Part shown: one piece after another, positions 34,206-47,400 of the stretch
Numbering within the stretch: position 1 is the stretch's first letter
Layout of the letters: each line of letters opens with the position of its first letter
NCBI GenBank assembly: GCA_010279815.1
Contig: QEOQ01000519.1
Coordinates: 799,239-863,238, forward strand
Direction of reading: 5' to 3'
Length of the DNA stretch: 64,000 nucleotides
From: Brachionus plicatilis
Taxonomy: Eukaryota; Rotifera; Eurotatoria; Ploima; Brachionidae
Notes under the pieces: generated by a model
The model's input: only the letters and a program-made list of their open reading frames with translations
Database searches by the model: none
What the model was told of the DNA's origin: nothing
Position numbers and translations under genes: made by a program

Positions 34206-35138
34206 NNNNNNNNNNNNNNNNNNNNNNNNNNNNNNNNNNNNNNNNNNNNNNNNNNNNNNNNNNNNNNNNNNNNNNNNNNNNNNNNNNNNNNNNNNNNNNN
34301 NNNNNNNNNNNNNNNNNNNNNNNNNNNNNNNNNNNNNNNNNNNNNNNNNNNNNNNNNNNNNNNNNNNNNNNNNNNNNNNNNNNNNNNNNNNNNNNNNNNN
34401 NNNNNNNNNNNNNNNNNNNNNNNNNNNNNNNNNNNNNNNNNNNNNNNNNNNNNNNNNNNNNNNNNNNNNNNNNNNNNNNNNNNNNNNNNNNNNNNNNNNN
34501 NNNNNNNNNNNNNNNNNNNNNNNNNNNNNNNNNNNNNNNNNNNNNNNNNNNNNNNNNNNNNNNNNNNNNNNNNNNNNNNNNNNNNNNNNNNNNNNNNNNN
34601 NNNNNNNNNNNNNNNNNNNNNNNNNNNNNNNNNNNNNNNNNNNNNNNNNNNNNNNNNNNNNNNNNNNNNNNNNNNNNNNNNNNNNNNNNNNNNNNNNNNN
34701 NNNNNNNNNNNNNNNNNNNNNNNNNNNNNNNNNNNNNNNNNNNNNNNNNNNNNNNNNNNNNNNNNNNNNNNNNNNNNNNNNNNNNNNNNNNNNNNNNNNN
34801 NNNNNNNNNNNNNNNNNNNNNNNNNNNNNNNNNNNNNNNNNNNNNNNNNNNNNNNNNNNNNNNNNNNNNNNNNNNNNNNNNNNNNNNNNNNNNNNNNNNN
34901 NNNNNNNNNNNNNNNNNNNNNNNNNNNNNNNNNNNNNNNNNNNNNNNNNNNNNNNNNNNNNNNNNNNNNNNNNNNNNNNNNNNNNNNNNNNNNNNNNNNN
35001 NNNNNNNNNNNNNNNNNNNNNNNNNNNNNNNNNNNNNNNNNNNNNNNNNNNNNNNNNNNNNNNNNNNNNNNNNNNNNNNNNNNNNNNNNNNNNNNNNNNN
35101 NNNNNNNNNNNNNNNNNNNNNNNNNNNNNNNNNNNNNN
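34206..35138. other. Assembly gap (933 N)
   Basis: A run of N. The right edge runs straight into TTTTACGTAAAATTACGTAA, an ACGTAAA-family repeat, so the gap probably reflects a repeat the assembler could not bridge. Any reading frame across it is meaningless. Confidence 0.99.
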
Positions 35139-37802
35139 CCGCTTTTACGTAAAATTACGTAATTTTACAATGATTTTCGAAAAAGGTGGTAAAAAAAAAA
35201 GGGCAAAAAAAAGCCAATTTTCAAGCAATTTCTTAGAATTTCTAGAAAATTTCAAAAAAACAGAGAATTAAAAAGAAAAAAAATTACATTTTTTAACGTA
35301 AATTTACGTAGAATCCGTATTTTTTAATTGTAAAATTTAAAAAAAATTGTAAAATACAGTAAAAATTTTTCATTTTAATAGATCAGTTTATTTTAAATGG
35401 AAAAAATTAATGATTTGACCAGTCTCCATTATTTTGAATCACAATTGGGATAACCAAAATAAATAATTAATTGGCAGGCAACATTTAAATGCCATGTCAA
35501 AAAACCTCAATTGTTAAATCAAGTATCTGTAAAATATATTTTAAAATTTCAAAGCTGGGGATGTGACTTGTTATTTAAAAAGTATAACTTAGAAAAAATT
35601 TATCTAATTATCAATAGTCAATAGGAGATGAGCGCCTTCCTTGACATCACTTTTATCATTTTAATTTGTCTATTTTAATTTTCGTTTACTTTTTAACTTT
35701 TCTTATTATTTATTATATTTTATATTTTTAATTATTTTTTTCAAACTAATTTTTTTAATTTAATTCAATTTTTGTTTTATATTAAATTCTGAATGGACTT
35801 AAGCTCGAAACAGATACACAAATAATAAATAAATCTTTATAACTTATTTTTCATGTCTCTTTTTAATTTACTTTTTATTTTATTTTAACTTTATTTTGAT
35901 TTTTTGTTTAATTTTTTTAATGAGATTCAGCTGGGCGCAGAAAAAAAAATAAAGACTTTAATTTTGGAGAATTCCTTTAATAAAATAAAGGCTATTTTTT
36001 TAATCTTTGTTGAAATATCATCTACTTAAATAGCATCAAAAATTTATCTCTGTTTTGATTGTATTATCTTGTCTTAAAAATATATAAATTTGAAAATCTT
36101 AATGATCAATTGAATTCAAAAATTTAATTAAAAAAAGCAGAAAGGAAATATTTGAGCCTATTATCAGAAGAAAGTCTTTTATCATAATGTCTAGAAAGTA
36201 AATCAGAATTTGTCTTTTAAAAGTTTATTTTAATCATAACCAGAATAACTATAAATTATAGCTATAATTTCACTAATTTAACTTTGGCAAAATCTAGTCA
36301 TACACCAATTCTAGTGAAGTTCAAGATTTAAAAAAATTACTTCATTTCTCAAAATTATTAGATGCTATGGGATCATTTTTATTAATTTTTTTTTAAATTT
36401 TTGGGCCTATGAGTAAAAAATTTAAAAAAAAGCTTTCAAGAAGATCTCAAATAATTTATAAATGGAGAAATATTAAAATTTAAAAATTGCTTGAAAACTC
36501 ATAACCTTTATTATAAAAATTTAAATTATTAAATTTGAATTAATTAAAATTAAAAAGGGAAGCAAAATATGGGAAAAGAATTTTTTAATACAAAAATTAT
36601 CTGAGTATAAAGTTTTCAATGTTCTTGTCTGAAACTAGTGGATATGTATAAGCTACCGCAGACTAACTGTGGAGCAAGATGGAGCTGCTTTTTCAATTTC
36701 TTTAAGTTCAAATTTAAATTGTTATTGTGAATTTCAAATACAAATTGAACAAAAATTTATTAGTTTTTTGAAAAATTAAAATTAAGGATAATAAATTAAA
36801 AAAAAAAAAACTGAATTATTCTAAAAATTATTTTAGGTAGAATAGTTGCAACAAAGTATGTTGCACAATATAGCATTATTCGTTAGATAAAATTATAAAA
36901 TCGTTAGGTTATTAGATTCTAAATCAAAATTACTCAAATTATAGTTAAATAGAATCAATTTTATCTTTAAATGTTAAATCATATAAATAGAGCTTCTTAA
37001 GTCGATTATGAAATTATTCTCTAGAGATAAACATAGAAATACACTTTGCTTTTTCAATTTTTTTTTAAATTCATGATGATTTACAAATTTTTAGATTTAT
37101 TTTTTTCGCTTTCTTTTAAAGAATTTTAATCTAAAAATTATTTAAAAAATTTTAAGACTAGTCAAATGAATTTTTTTTTTAACTTTTCAGCAGAGTAAAA
37201 TGACTTGACTTTTAATATTTTTAATCCTAGTTTCTAGCTTTGAAAATTCTTTTTTTTTTTAATTTTCATTTTGAACAAGTTACAAGAAAAACAAAAAAAA
37301 ATTCAACTGAGTTGATTAGCTATTTCATTTCTTCAAAAGATTTATTAAATATTCAATTCACTTTCAAAATTTTTTCTATATTAAATTAAAGTTTTGAAAG
37401 ATTATTTTTTATTGTTTTATTTTAAATCCTATCATATATTTTCCTGTAAAAAGAGTTTTTCAAAAAATTTTAAAATATTGGCCTTTTTTTTTTTAATTTT
37501 GCAACAGATATTTTTTTTTACTGGGTCGATTTAGTGATTATTGTTAAAGATTTTTTAGTTACCGCTGGTATCAGAAGGAATCATCAGAAGGAATATCATT
37601 ATTGTTTTTATGTCATTCCTATCAATTAAAATTAGACTTTTTAATCTCAAAAAAATTGGAAAGCTTCAAAAATATAAGCCGAAATTTTGAAAGTGAATCT
37701 TAATTTCCAAATGAATGTAGCATTTTTAATCATAAAATAATTAACAAAATTTCTTCATTTATTCAATTTATTTCTGAAAAATAAAAAAAAAAAATTTTTT
37801 AT
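35139..37802. other. Intergenic DNA: ACGTAAA repeat, LINE tail
   Basis: ACGTAAA-type repeat to about 35360. A plus-strand LINE tail-like sequence AAGCTCGAAACAGATACACA with A-rich end lies at about 35800-35850. Near 36843-36870 GTTGCAACAAAGTATGTTGCAC resembles a word in the foldback at 45785. The rest is AT-rich with no gene. Confidence 0.45.
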
Positions 37803-38084
37803 TCAACTATGTCTGACTTTTAAATTTTGTTTTTTAAATTTTTTTTGAGCTTTTCGCACATTTACTTTACCCTTGCCGCTTTTATGTTTCTTGACCACTC
37901 CGACTTTCGAATTTGTTCCGCTGACTTTTTTATGACCAACAGCGTTCGGATAGACCACTTTGTGCTGTGAAGCACTCAAAGCATGACCAAGGACTAAAGA
38001 ATAATTCAATTAAATTTTCATCTTATTCAAAGCAATAGACTTACCTGTAAATAAAATAAAAATAAGCAAGAATGTCAATTTCAT
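37803..38084 (-). CDS. Small secreted lysine-rich peptide, unrecognised
   Basis: Two exons (38084-38045 and 37993-37803) give a 76-residue protein. The first exon encodes a clear signal peptide, MKLTFLLIFILFT, completed by VLGHALSAS with a plausible cleavage site after GHA or LSA. The mature part, about 55 residues, has no cysteine, is rich in Lys, Val, Ser and Gly, and contains VKKHKSGKGKVNVRKAQKKF; predicted charge is strongly positive. The GT-AG intron is 51 nt. I recognise no family. A basic secreted peptide could bind anionic surfaces, be antimicrobial or be a matrix component; none of this is shown. Confidence 0.7.
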
Positions 38085-39341
38085 TTTTGATTCACTTCTA
38101 GATCGTCTTTTGAGTCTTTTTCTTTTTTATAACCAAAATCGGTGAAAAAATATTTACAAGTATTTTCTATTATAAATATTTTGCTGCAAAACAATCTTTG
38201 GATTATGCTTTTATTTTGGTGTATTTAATGCTAAAAACTAAATTTTGAGTCTTGAAATCATTTTCATTATTTTTGCTCTATGATTAATGCTCATTTTTAA
38301 TAAATAACAATTGCATCAAAGTAATTGAATGCTTTAATAAATATTTTTATTTTAATAAATATAATTATTTAACACAATATTGGTACATTTATTACGAGCA
38401 ATGCTATTTTTTTATTGCAAACTGTTTAAATCAGCTCACAGTAAGTTGATGTATAACATCTAATCGGCAAATTTACAATCAATAAATAAAAAATCATTCT
38501 TGATTTCTTAGCTTTTATTTGCAACAAGCAATTAGTAATCATAAAACTTTAAGCTTTAGAAAATAAATCTCTTTTACAGTGTTGTGTTTTTATTAAAAAA
38601 AAATTGGCTGAATTTTAAGCCCAATATTTTATAAGAATTAAATTAAATTGGTGACAACAGTGGTTTTGATATATACAATGATATAGCTAAACAATTTAAT
38701 TAAAACTAAAAATTGTTTACGTATTAATAATTCTTATTGATGATCGAAATTTTCACGTAAATTGATCTAAAAAATAATAAAATATTAAAAGTTCGAGTTT
38801 TTTTCAAATAGGTCTTTTATAAGTTATTTATGAGAAAAAGGAAAATCTTAAAATTGAAGAAGCCGTTTCAGTAATTCTTCAGTAACTCTTGAGTGAACAA
38901 TCAGCAGAAAATTTTAAAATTATTCAAAATTTTTTATAAAATAAAGAAAACAAGAAGGAAAAAAATTCTATAAATATCGAATTTTTTGGGCAAATTGAAG
39001 TTTCAGATCAAATTTTAAGATCAAAACGATCATTAAAAATTTCAAAACTTAATTAATCAAATGATTTTGATAATTTTTAAGAAATAAATACTAAACATTA
39101 CTAGACATGCTATGTCTAATAATGGTTTATTTTCAAATTCAGGTTAAGTTAATTCAAAAATTCAAATTTATAGCTTTTATATCTGTCACATTGAATAAGC
39201 AAAATAAATTATTTAGTCTAATCAAACAAGAATTAGTGTAAAAAATAATACTCTTTTTAAAATTAACTAAATAAAAAACTTACTTCTCAATTTATTTATT
39301 TAGTCTAAGTTAAGGTTATTTAATGTAAGAAAAAAATATTT
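38085..39341. other. AT-rich intergenic DNA
   Basis: No gene seen. A GGCAAATTGAAGTTTCAGAT word near 38990 matches the start of the MITE at 2484 and may be a fragment of it. Confidence 0.4.
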
Positions 39342-39701
39342 TTATAAAAAATAATTAAAAATAAAAAAATCAATTAATAAATTTAAATTTTTTTTAATTT
39401 CATATTTTTTCTTTATTAAATTGTCTTTTACATTGAACATTAATACCACCTTTATGACATCTTGAATTACAAAAAACTCTATTTTCTTTACATTTACAAT
39501 TTTTTCACATTTTCCTGTGCAATTACACTTAAGGAATTTTTGACCACCAGTAACGGAATGTAGAGCATTTATTTCACGTAAACTTCTTTCAATCGTTAAA
39601 TCCAAAGATTCGGGCTTAAGAAGCTTTTGCTTACAGATAAGAAACATTTTTCTAGACAGCATACTTTTGATTATTCCATGTTTTGTTCCCAACATATCCA
39701 T
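39342..39701 (-). pseudogene. C-terminal relic of a transposon integrase-like protein
   Basis: A 119-codon minus-strand frame. Its middle reads SLREINALHSVTGGQKFLKC followed by NCTGKC; then, one base out of frame, CKCKENRVFCNSRCHKGG. This GGQxFxxCxC...CxCxK...CNSRCHxG arrangement is the cysteine-rich tail found after integrase-type domains of some animal DNA transposons and KRBA2-like proteins. The frameshift within the cysteine cluster and loss of the upstream catalytic core mark it as a relic. Confidence 0.6.
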
Positions 39702-40668
39702 TCATTCAAACTTAAATAATTTTATTTTTCCACTTAAATAAAGTTTTAAAAGAGTATTTTTTTTGTCTTTAAAAGTAAGTTTTCATTAAAATCAATTAAA
39801 ATATTTAAACTTATTAAAGTAAAATAAAAAGGGACATTTTAAAATTTTAAATATGAAAATAAACTTGACATGACATATCAAGTAATTGTTTAGGAAAAAT
39901 ATTATTTTTTCCTCATTAAAAAATATTACAGTTTAAATTTTGATCTTTTGATCTTGATCTCAAACTTCAATTTGCCATTTTTTAAGGCTTTTGATATTTT
40001 ACCATTGTTTAAGGTAAATTTCCGATGTTTTGTAAAAATTATGGTGATCGTAACAAATGTTTCTATGATCAAATCAGCACTCTAAATTGAATTTTTGGTA
40101 ATAATTAAGGTGTAGAAGATCAACTTGATGCAGTTACCGAGTTACCGATGAGTGTCAGATGGAAACCGTCGGTGATAAACTGAAAAACTGTTAACCTGTT
40201 TGATATCATAAGCAAACTCAAAACTTGGATCTTAGATTAAAATTTTTAAAATTCAAATAATTTTTTTCAAAAATAAATTTTTTAGTTCCAAAAGCATTAG
40301 AGGTTCCAGAGGTAAAAAAATTTACTAACTTAATGGTTTTAATAGTGGTTTTAAAGATTTTAAAGTTTGAACTTTTAAAACGAGCACCTAGGGTACCTAA
40401 AACGAGTATCAAAACCTAGATTTTCAAAAACTGCTGAGATTTAAATGCTTAAAAAGTTATATACACTTTCACATGATACAGATAAAATTATTAGGAATTG
40501 TTCAAGCTTTATTTTACAGACGACTAATTTAAATTTTTTTTTGCAATTTTCAAAAGATTAAACTAGTTTTGTCACCATGAAATTTTATATAATCCTGATT
40601 TGTCCATGCTGTTAATTATTCTAATAAATATCTAGAGATGAAAAAGGTAAATTTAAAATTTGGAAAAG
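39702..40668. other. AT-rich intergenic DNA
   Basis: No gene seen. It probably includes the promoter of the secreted-protein gene at 40669, but no element can be pointed to with confidence. Confidence 0.35.
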
Positions 40669-41378
40669 ATGAAATTTCTATTTGTGTTGTTGGTAACCAT
40701 TGCTGCAACAGCAGCAGGTAAAATTATCTTTTTTTAAATTAAAATTTTTTTACTAAAAAATATTTCCAAGATCAAAGTTCACTAATTGAACAAAAAGCCT
40801 CTGAAGAAGGGAATCTTTTGGTTAGTTTGTATCATCTAAATAACACAAGAGGTGATTTTGTGAACCAAAGAGTTTTCAAAAGAAATTTGAAAAAATCACT
40901 AAAAACACATCTTTTTGAATATTTGACCAACCGAACACTTGGTTTTGTGGAAAATTTGAAAAGTGATTTTTGTGAAACAGATTCAGATAATCTAAGAGTC
41001 TGGGACTTGGTTCCACTAAGTTACAAAAAATATTTTTTAATTTTGGTAAAAGCCTCGCCTTACCACATATTCGATCTCAAATGGGACCACTTGGATGACG
41101 ACTTGCAAGAAAATCTCTTGTCAATTAAAGATTTTATTTCAGAGAAAAAATCATTTTGGATGGGAAATACCAATTATTATCTCGGCAGTTTCCTAAACCA
41201 AACAAACTTTGACGTTTGCCTTGACAAGAACAAGATTAAACAAGTGGTTCTTGATTTTGTGGATTCAGAATTCGAAAGTCAGCTACAACTAATGGTCGAT
41301 TTGAAGGCCAAACGATCTCTTATTTTCGGATTTGATTTGATAAACATTCTAGCAGGTTTAATCTTTGGACCTAAATAA
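40669..41378 (+). CDS. Secreted protein of unknown function
   Basis: Two exons (40669-40717, 40771-41378) give 218 residues. The first exon encodes a signal peptide, MKFLFVLLVTIAATAA, with cleavage probably before DQSS; the 53-nt intron interrupts exactly at that point, as is common in secreted proteins. The mature part is hydrophilic and mainly helical, with three N-glycosylation sequons (NNT, NRT, NQT) and two cysteines (in DFCET and DVCLD) that could pair. The C-terminus ends in a hydrophobic FGFDLINILAGLIFG segment that could be a lipid anchor signal or pack inside. An AATAAA lies near 41418. I recognise no family. Confidence 0.72.
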
Positions 41379-44300
41379 AACATACATTTTATCACTTATC
41401 TAGAAATTTTAATTTTAAATAAAGTCTTTTAGCATTCGATATTGTTTATTTTGAAAATAAATAGAACTCCAATTTTAGGTTGTCAAAACATCTGAAATTA
41501 AAAATATTGAACATAGGTTCTAAGTATTTTTAGACTTTATCTGGTTTAAATTTCGATTTAAAATCTAAAATTATATTCTTTGGAACATGATTTTAAAGGT
41601 CCAGACTTCTTTATAATTAGCGATCAAATTAGAAGAAAATTTTTAAAAAAATTAAATTAAGTATTTTAGTATTTTAGTATCTAATCGTTAAGTATTTTAG
41701 AGTATTGAAAATAAATAAAATTTACTTTAATTAAAAAAACAGAGACTAAATTAACCCAAATTATAAAGGTAAGTAAATTAAAATTTGAAACCAAGTTTTT
41801 TTTTATGGACTAAGAGTTCAAATCGGAAATAAATTTATTAATTTTGGTTTGAATTAAATTTCTGAATTTTTTATATTTTTTTTAATTTAAGAGCCTAAAT
41901 TAAATGATGAAGATAACTAAAAAAAATAAAAATTTTTTTAATTTTATTTCATAGTATTTTAGATATTTAGTGCAAATTTTTTTTTAAAGTTTCAAGTTTT
42001 CATAGACAGGCTAGCGCCTCTGTTTTAAGCGATTTAATGCCTTAATTACAAATTTTTTTAAAATCAATAAAAATGGTTTTGAAAAAGAAAAGGATAAAAT
42101 GTTTAAGGTTTTTCCAAACGCAATAAATTAGTTCTGTCTATTCAAAAGATTTTAGAATTTTTTCCTGTTATTTTTGTAGCGAATTTCACTAAGCCTAAAA
42201 ATGATGCTGATATTATTAAATTTGAATTAAGAAAATTTTTTTAAAAAAGTTTCTAAAATCTTTTCAATTTTACAGTTTGCCTAAAAAATCCGCTTAACAG
42301 ATAAGTATAAATGTCTAAAAAATTATAATAATTATTCCCAATTTTTTTAAACTTTCATTATGCCAAACAAACTAGACAGCTTTATTTTAAAGTATGCTTT
42401 TTTGAAGTGTCTCGTAGGGTTTATCCTTATGATGTGACAAATAAATATCATTTCGGCCAATATTTGTATGACCAAACAAAATAAAAAATATTATTAGGAT
42501 TTAAAAAAAGTTCAATCTTTTCCCAACATTTTTTTAAGAAAGAAAGGCATAGAATATCTATTTGAATGAAATATAATGAAAAAATGACCAACAAAGATTA
42601 AAATAAATACTCTAATTAATTTTTTTACAAAAAAAATTACAGTCCTTATTGTACTTAAAGAATTTTTTGATATTTTCTATTTCTTGAATCATGTTCCATT
42701 TTGTACTTTATTCTAATCTTTTTTTTTAAAACACATCGGTTTTAAAATATCAAACTAAACTTTTCAACTAAACCCGAACTTGATCTCTAAACTGGAGCTT
42801 TGATCCAGAACGCATCTTCATTAAAAATTTTTAGGCTAAAAAAGGATCAAAATTTCAAAATTGATTAAATACTACAAATTACGAAAATTACAAAAAGGAG
42901 CAAGTTTTAGATAGTTAAAAATATGAAGTACAGAAAATAATTGTTTAAATAGATAATTAAATCTACTTATGGAAAAGAAGATTTTGTTTTCAGTTCCTGA
43001 TTATTTGGATAATCACAATTTTTTTAGATTTCTATTAAGTAAAAGTTTTCTTGAAAAATCTAGTTTAAATTCCAAATAAATCTTTCTTAAACTTTCTTAA
43101 ACTTTTTTTTAATGGCCAAAGTTGATAGCCTATTAACTGTTGCGACACAAAAATCACGTATTTAATTGTGGAAAAAAAATTACTAGAAAACATTTCATAG
43201 AAATATACTCAAAAAATTATTTTTTTCACAGAAATTATGTCACAAATTTTATCGAAAAATGTTTAAATATCTTAAAATATTTAAAGGAAAAATTTTAAAA
43301 AATCAATTCGAGTAAATTACACTGATTAAAGTTGGTTTTTAAAACAGATTTTAAATGCTTTTGTAAGATTAATTAGCAAAAAATTAACAAAACAAAATAA
43401 AACTTTCGGAAACAAATTTAATCTTATTAAAATTTTCATTTTTTTAAGTTTTTTGCAAAAATTAGCATTTATTGATTGAAATTTTGCGTTAATTGCTCTA
43501 TTAAAAATTCTAAAGGTACAATATTTCTCTTTTTAAAAAAATCACAAATGCATAATTTTAAATAAAAAAAAATCATAGAATAAAATTTATTAAGCTATTG
43601 AAATAAGTATATTGAAAAATTTCTGTTAAATCATTTTAGCAATAATTTAAATTTATTTGTAAATATCTGAATACTTAGAGCAAAATTTTTTTACATGTCG
43701 AACTAGAACCATATCTTTTTATTACAAAATCTGTTGCCAGTTATCAAAAATGAATCAAAAGTTTAAGACCCAAAATTAAAGAAAAATTAAAAAAAAATCA
43801 AATTTGTCGTAGTTTTATTTTTTCAAGTAAATTGAAAACAATTTATAAAAAAAATCGAATTGAATAAAAATCGAATGTTGATTTAAAAATTTGATCCCTC
43901 AGCTGATTTTGTTATAGTTTTTTTCTAAAAATATAAAACGTGATAATTTCATAATAATTTTATTTTAAAAACCTTAAACAAATATTTGAGAATTTTGGAA
44001 AAATTTTGTCAGCTATAAGTCGCTAACAATTCTTGAAGCAAAATCCAAATTCAATGCCTCCAATTCGACTCGATTTGGGTGATTAGGCTTTTTTTTTAAT
44101 TTCTAAATCTTTTCTCATTAATAATTGTCCATAAAATGATTAAATTTCTTTAACAAAAACAAATATTTATATTCGTCTATAATCGGCGGAATTCAAAACT
44201 TCAAAATTAAAAAAAAAAATTATTTTCAATTTTTCAAACTACACTTTTTTTATAAAATTTTGATTTTTTCACCTTTCAAACAACTCCGAATTAAAAAAAT

Positions 44301-44453
44301 TTTATTTCTGTAGTCTTAGTAATTTTTCCATTATTTTACCTTAGCAGTATTTAAAAAAAAAGTTCCTATAGAAATAGAGAATTTAAAAACATTTATAATT
44401 TAAATTTTATTGATTAGAAATTAACAAATGGAAGAGTAAATAAAATTGCTCTA
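41379..44453. other. AT-rich intergenic DNA
   Basis: About 3 kb of low-complexity AT-rich DNA between the secreted-protein gene and the transporter. No coding frame or clear repeat found. Confidence 0.45.
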
Positions 44454-47400
44454 ATGGACAACACTACTGATACAAGCGAACAAGACTCGGACGCAACATC
44501 AGCTTCAGAAACAAATGCCGAGACTAAATCGCCAAAATCGTGCTGTAAAAAATGTATTTTAAATTTTAAAAAGTGTAAATTTCACAGCGTTATTGTTTTT
44601 CTGATTCTGCTCAGTCTACTTGGTCTACTGACTCAAATGATCCAAGGAGGCTACATACCAGCCATTACCATTGATCTTCAGACTCATTTCAACCTTTCTA
44701 CATCCAAAATTGGATTTATTCTGTCATCTTTTGACATTATGGGAATCTTTGCTACACCGTTTCTCAGTTTTGTAGGATCCAAGTACAACAAATGTCGCAT
44801 TCTGGCTGTGACAGGAATTGTCTACGCAATTGGTTTAGTTATTTTTACTCTACCATACTTTATAGGCGGCAAGTACACTATCAATAGTTTTAATTACACA
44901 AATCCCACAAATAACATCACTGCTAATTACATTGACTACTGCAAAATTTTATACGAAAATTCTTGGTCTAATTTTTCAAATTCCAGCACGGAATCAATGG
45001 GTGCAAAAACAGAAAACTTTGCTGAAAGCAGAGAATGCACAAGAGATCTGTCAAATGATGTGCCATATGCTATTTTTATTATAAGTCAAATGGTGATGAG
45101 CTTCGGGGCAGCGCCACTTTTTCCCCTGGGAGTTACTTTCTTGTGTGACAATTTAGATGAAAGGTTACACGCAATGTACACAGGTAACGCTTATTACTTA
45201 AAATATTTAAATTAATTTTTTAATAATTTTTTATTCGGCAATCTTTTTATGATTCATTTTTTTTTCAAATTACGCAGGTATTTTATGAAATTTAACTTTG
45301 GATAATTTGATAAGGCATTTAAGAAAAATTTATGTTTTTTGAAAAGTTGAAAAAAAAATTTTCTATTATGCAAAATTTAATTTAATAATTTTGAAATTAT
45401 AATTTTTGAATTGTAGTATAGAGTTAAAAAGATTGATTGACAATGTGGCAAAAATAAACCCGTTTGTCACTTTTTATTCTTTGTTTTTTAAAAGGAAGTA
45501 TTTTTTTTGGTGAGGGGTAAAGTCAAACATTGAAAAAAAATCATCAAAAGAGAAAGTCATACAAAAATTCCCAAATCTGGGAATATTACCTAACCCTTAA
45601 ATTTTGATTTAAATAGTAATTAAAATAAAAATTAGCTTGGTTATTAATTAAGAGAAATTTTGACCGAGAGCTCTATAATAAATTTAGTTTTTTCATGTAA
45701 GAGTATTGTGAAATTCGAATACAAATTGTAAAAAAAATAATTTGTTTTTTGATGAATAAATATAAAAGATAATAAAACAAACTCAAAAAAAGAGCTTTTT
45801 TTTAAGAGCTCAAAGCTGCAAAAATAAAAATTTCTTTCTTTTGGTAAAATTCTCCATTTTTTGATAAATTAAAATTAAAGTTAATAAAATGTTTAAAAAC
45901 ATAGTCGAACATAATTTGTTGCACCTTTTTTACCTAAAAAAATTTTTATATGTAAAAAAAATATGAAAAAAATAAAACATCAATAAGATTAAAATTGATT
46001 ATTGATTTGATTTATTAAAAAAAAATAAAATAAAATTTTTATATTTGTAAAAAAGGTGCAACAAATTATGTTGCACTATTTTTTTAAACATTTTATTAAC
46101 TTTAATTTTAATTTATCAAAAAATGGAGAATTTTACCAAAAGAAAGAAATTTTTATTTTTGCAGCTTTGAGCTCTTAAAAAAAAAGCTCTCATGGTCCAA
46201 ATGATACTTTTGCGTTTAAGTTAAACTAATTCTCTACAAAATGGTCGGTGGTCGGAAGTTTTTGGATTATTTCTAATACCATGCGACCGCGGTCCGTGTT
46301 TTAGCATAAGCCATCTTCATTGTTAATTTAAATTCCATAATATGCAAATAAAATCTATCATTAAATTAAAAAATCAAATTTTAATTTATTTTGTTTCCTT
46401 AATTGTTATTATTTATTTTTCATTCATATCATTTTTAACGTAGATTTACGTCAATTTTAAGTCAAAAGAATTTTTTTTTCTAATTTTTGATAAAAATTTA
46501 TTTTTTTTTGATATTTTTTTATTAGAATAGATTATTTTTATAAAATTAGACTTAACTTTATTAGATTAGATTTTTCTTTATTAAAATAGCGAATTTTTTA
46601 TTAATAAATTAAAATTCTATATGATTCTATTTTTTTTTGGAAAAAATGATAAAAAGTAATTTCAATCAAGTAAATAAATGATTGCTAAATTTTCAAATAA
46701 ATTCTGACAAATTTTTAGTTAAAGAAAATTTACCCTTAAATTTACCATAGTTTGTTATAAATCAGGGTTAATTAAAGGGTTAATTTCGTTTAAACGAACC
46801 GGGGTGTTGAATGGGGTCTGGGGCGCAGCCCCGATTTAGGGAATCCGGTTAATCAGACGAAAAGATAGATCTTAAAAAATTTTATTCAGTATGTCTAGAA
46901 AATTTATTTTTTTTATGCAAGTTTTGTTTCTGGGAAGCCGTGCGGCTAAATAAAAAAACAAAAATAATTTTTTTTGTTTGAATTTTATTCAGAAAATAAT
47001 TTTTTATCAGAAAAGTACAAGAACTGAGATTGAAAAAAAATCAAAATGTAAAAATCGCAAGAAGATTTTTTATCAAAAAAAAATGGTTACAAAATTTAGA
47101 ACATAATATTTTTTAACATTTAAAATGGCCGCTCTTAGCTTTAATACACTCAGCGACATGTTTTGCCATAGATTCAATCATGTTCTTGACTATTTCTTTT
47201 GGAACTTTAAACCATTCTTCAAAAAGAACGCTTTTTAGATGCTCTACTGATGTAATCTTTATATTGACCATTTTGTGGTCTATATATGACCATAAATTCT
47301 CTATTGGATTAAGATCAGGTGATCTTGAGCACCAAGAGAGGACCCATATTTGTATTCTTGAAACCAATCTCGCAAGGAATGAGCAGTATGTGAATTAGCC

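Noticed and set aside
34159..35271. Very long open frames across the N run
   Set aside because: They consist of unknown bases; no sequence supports them.
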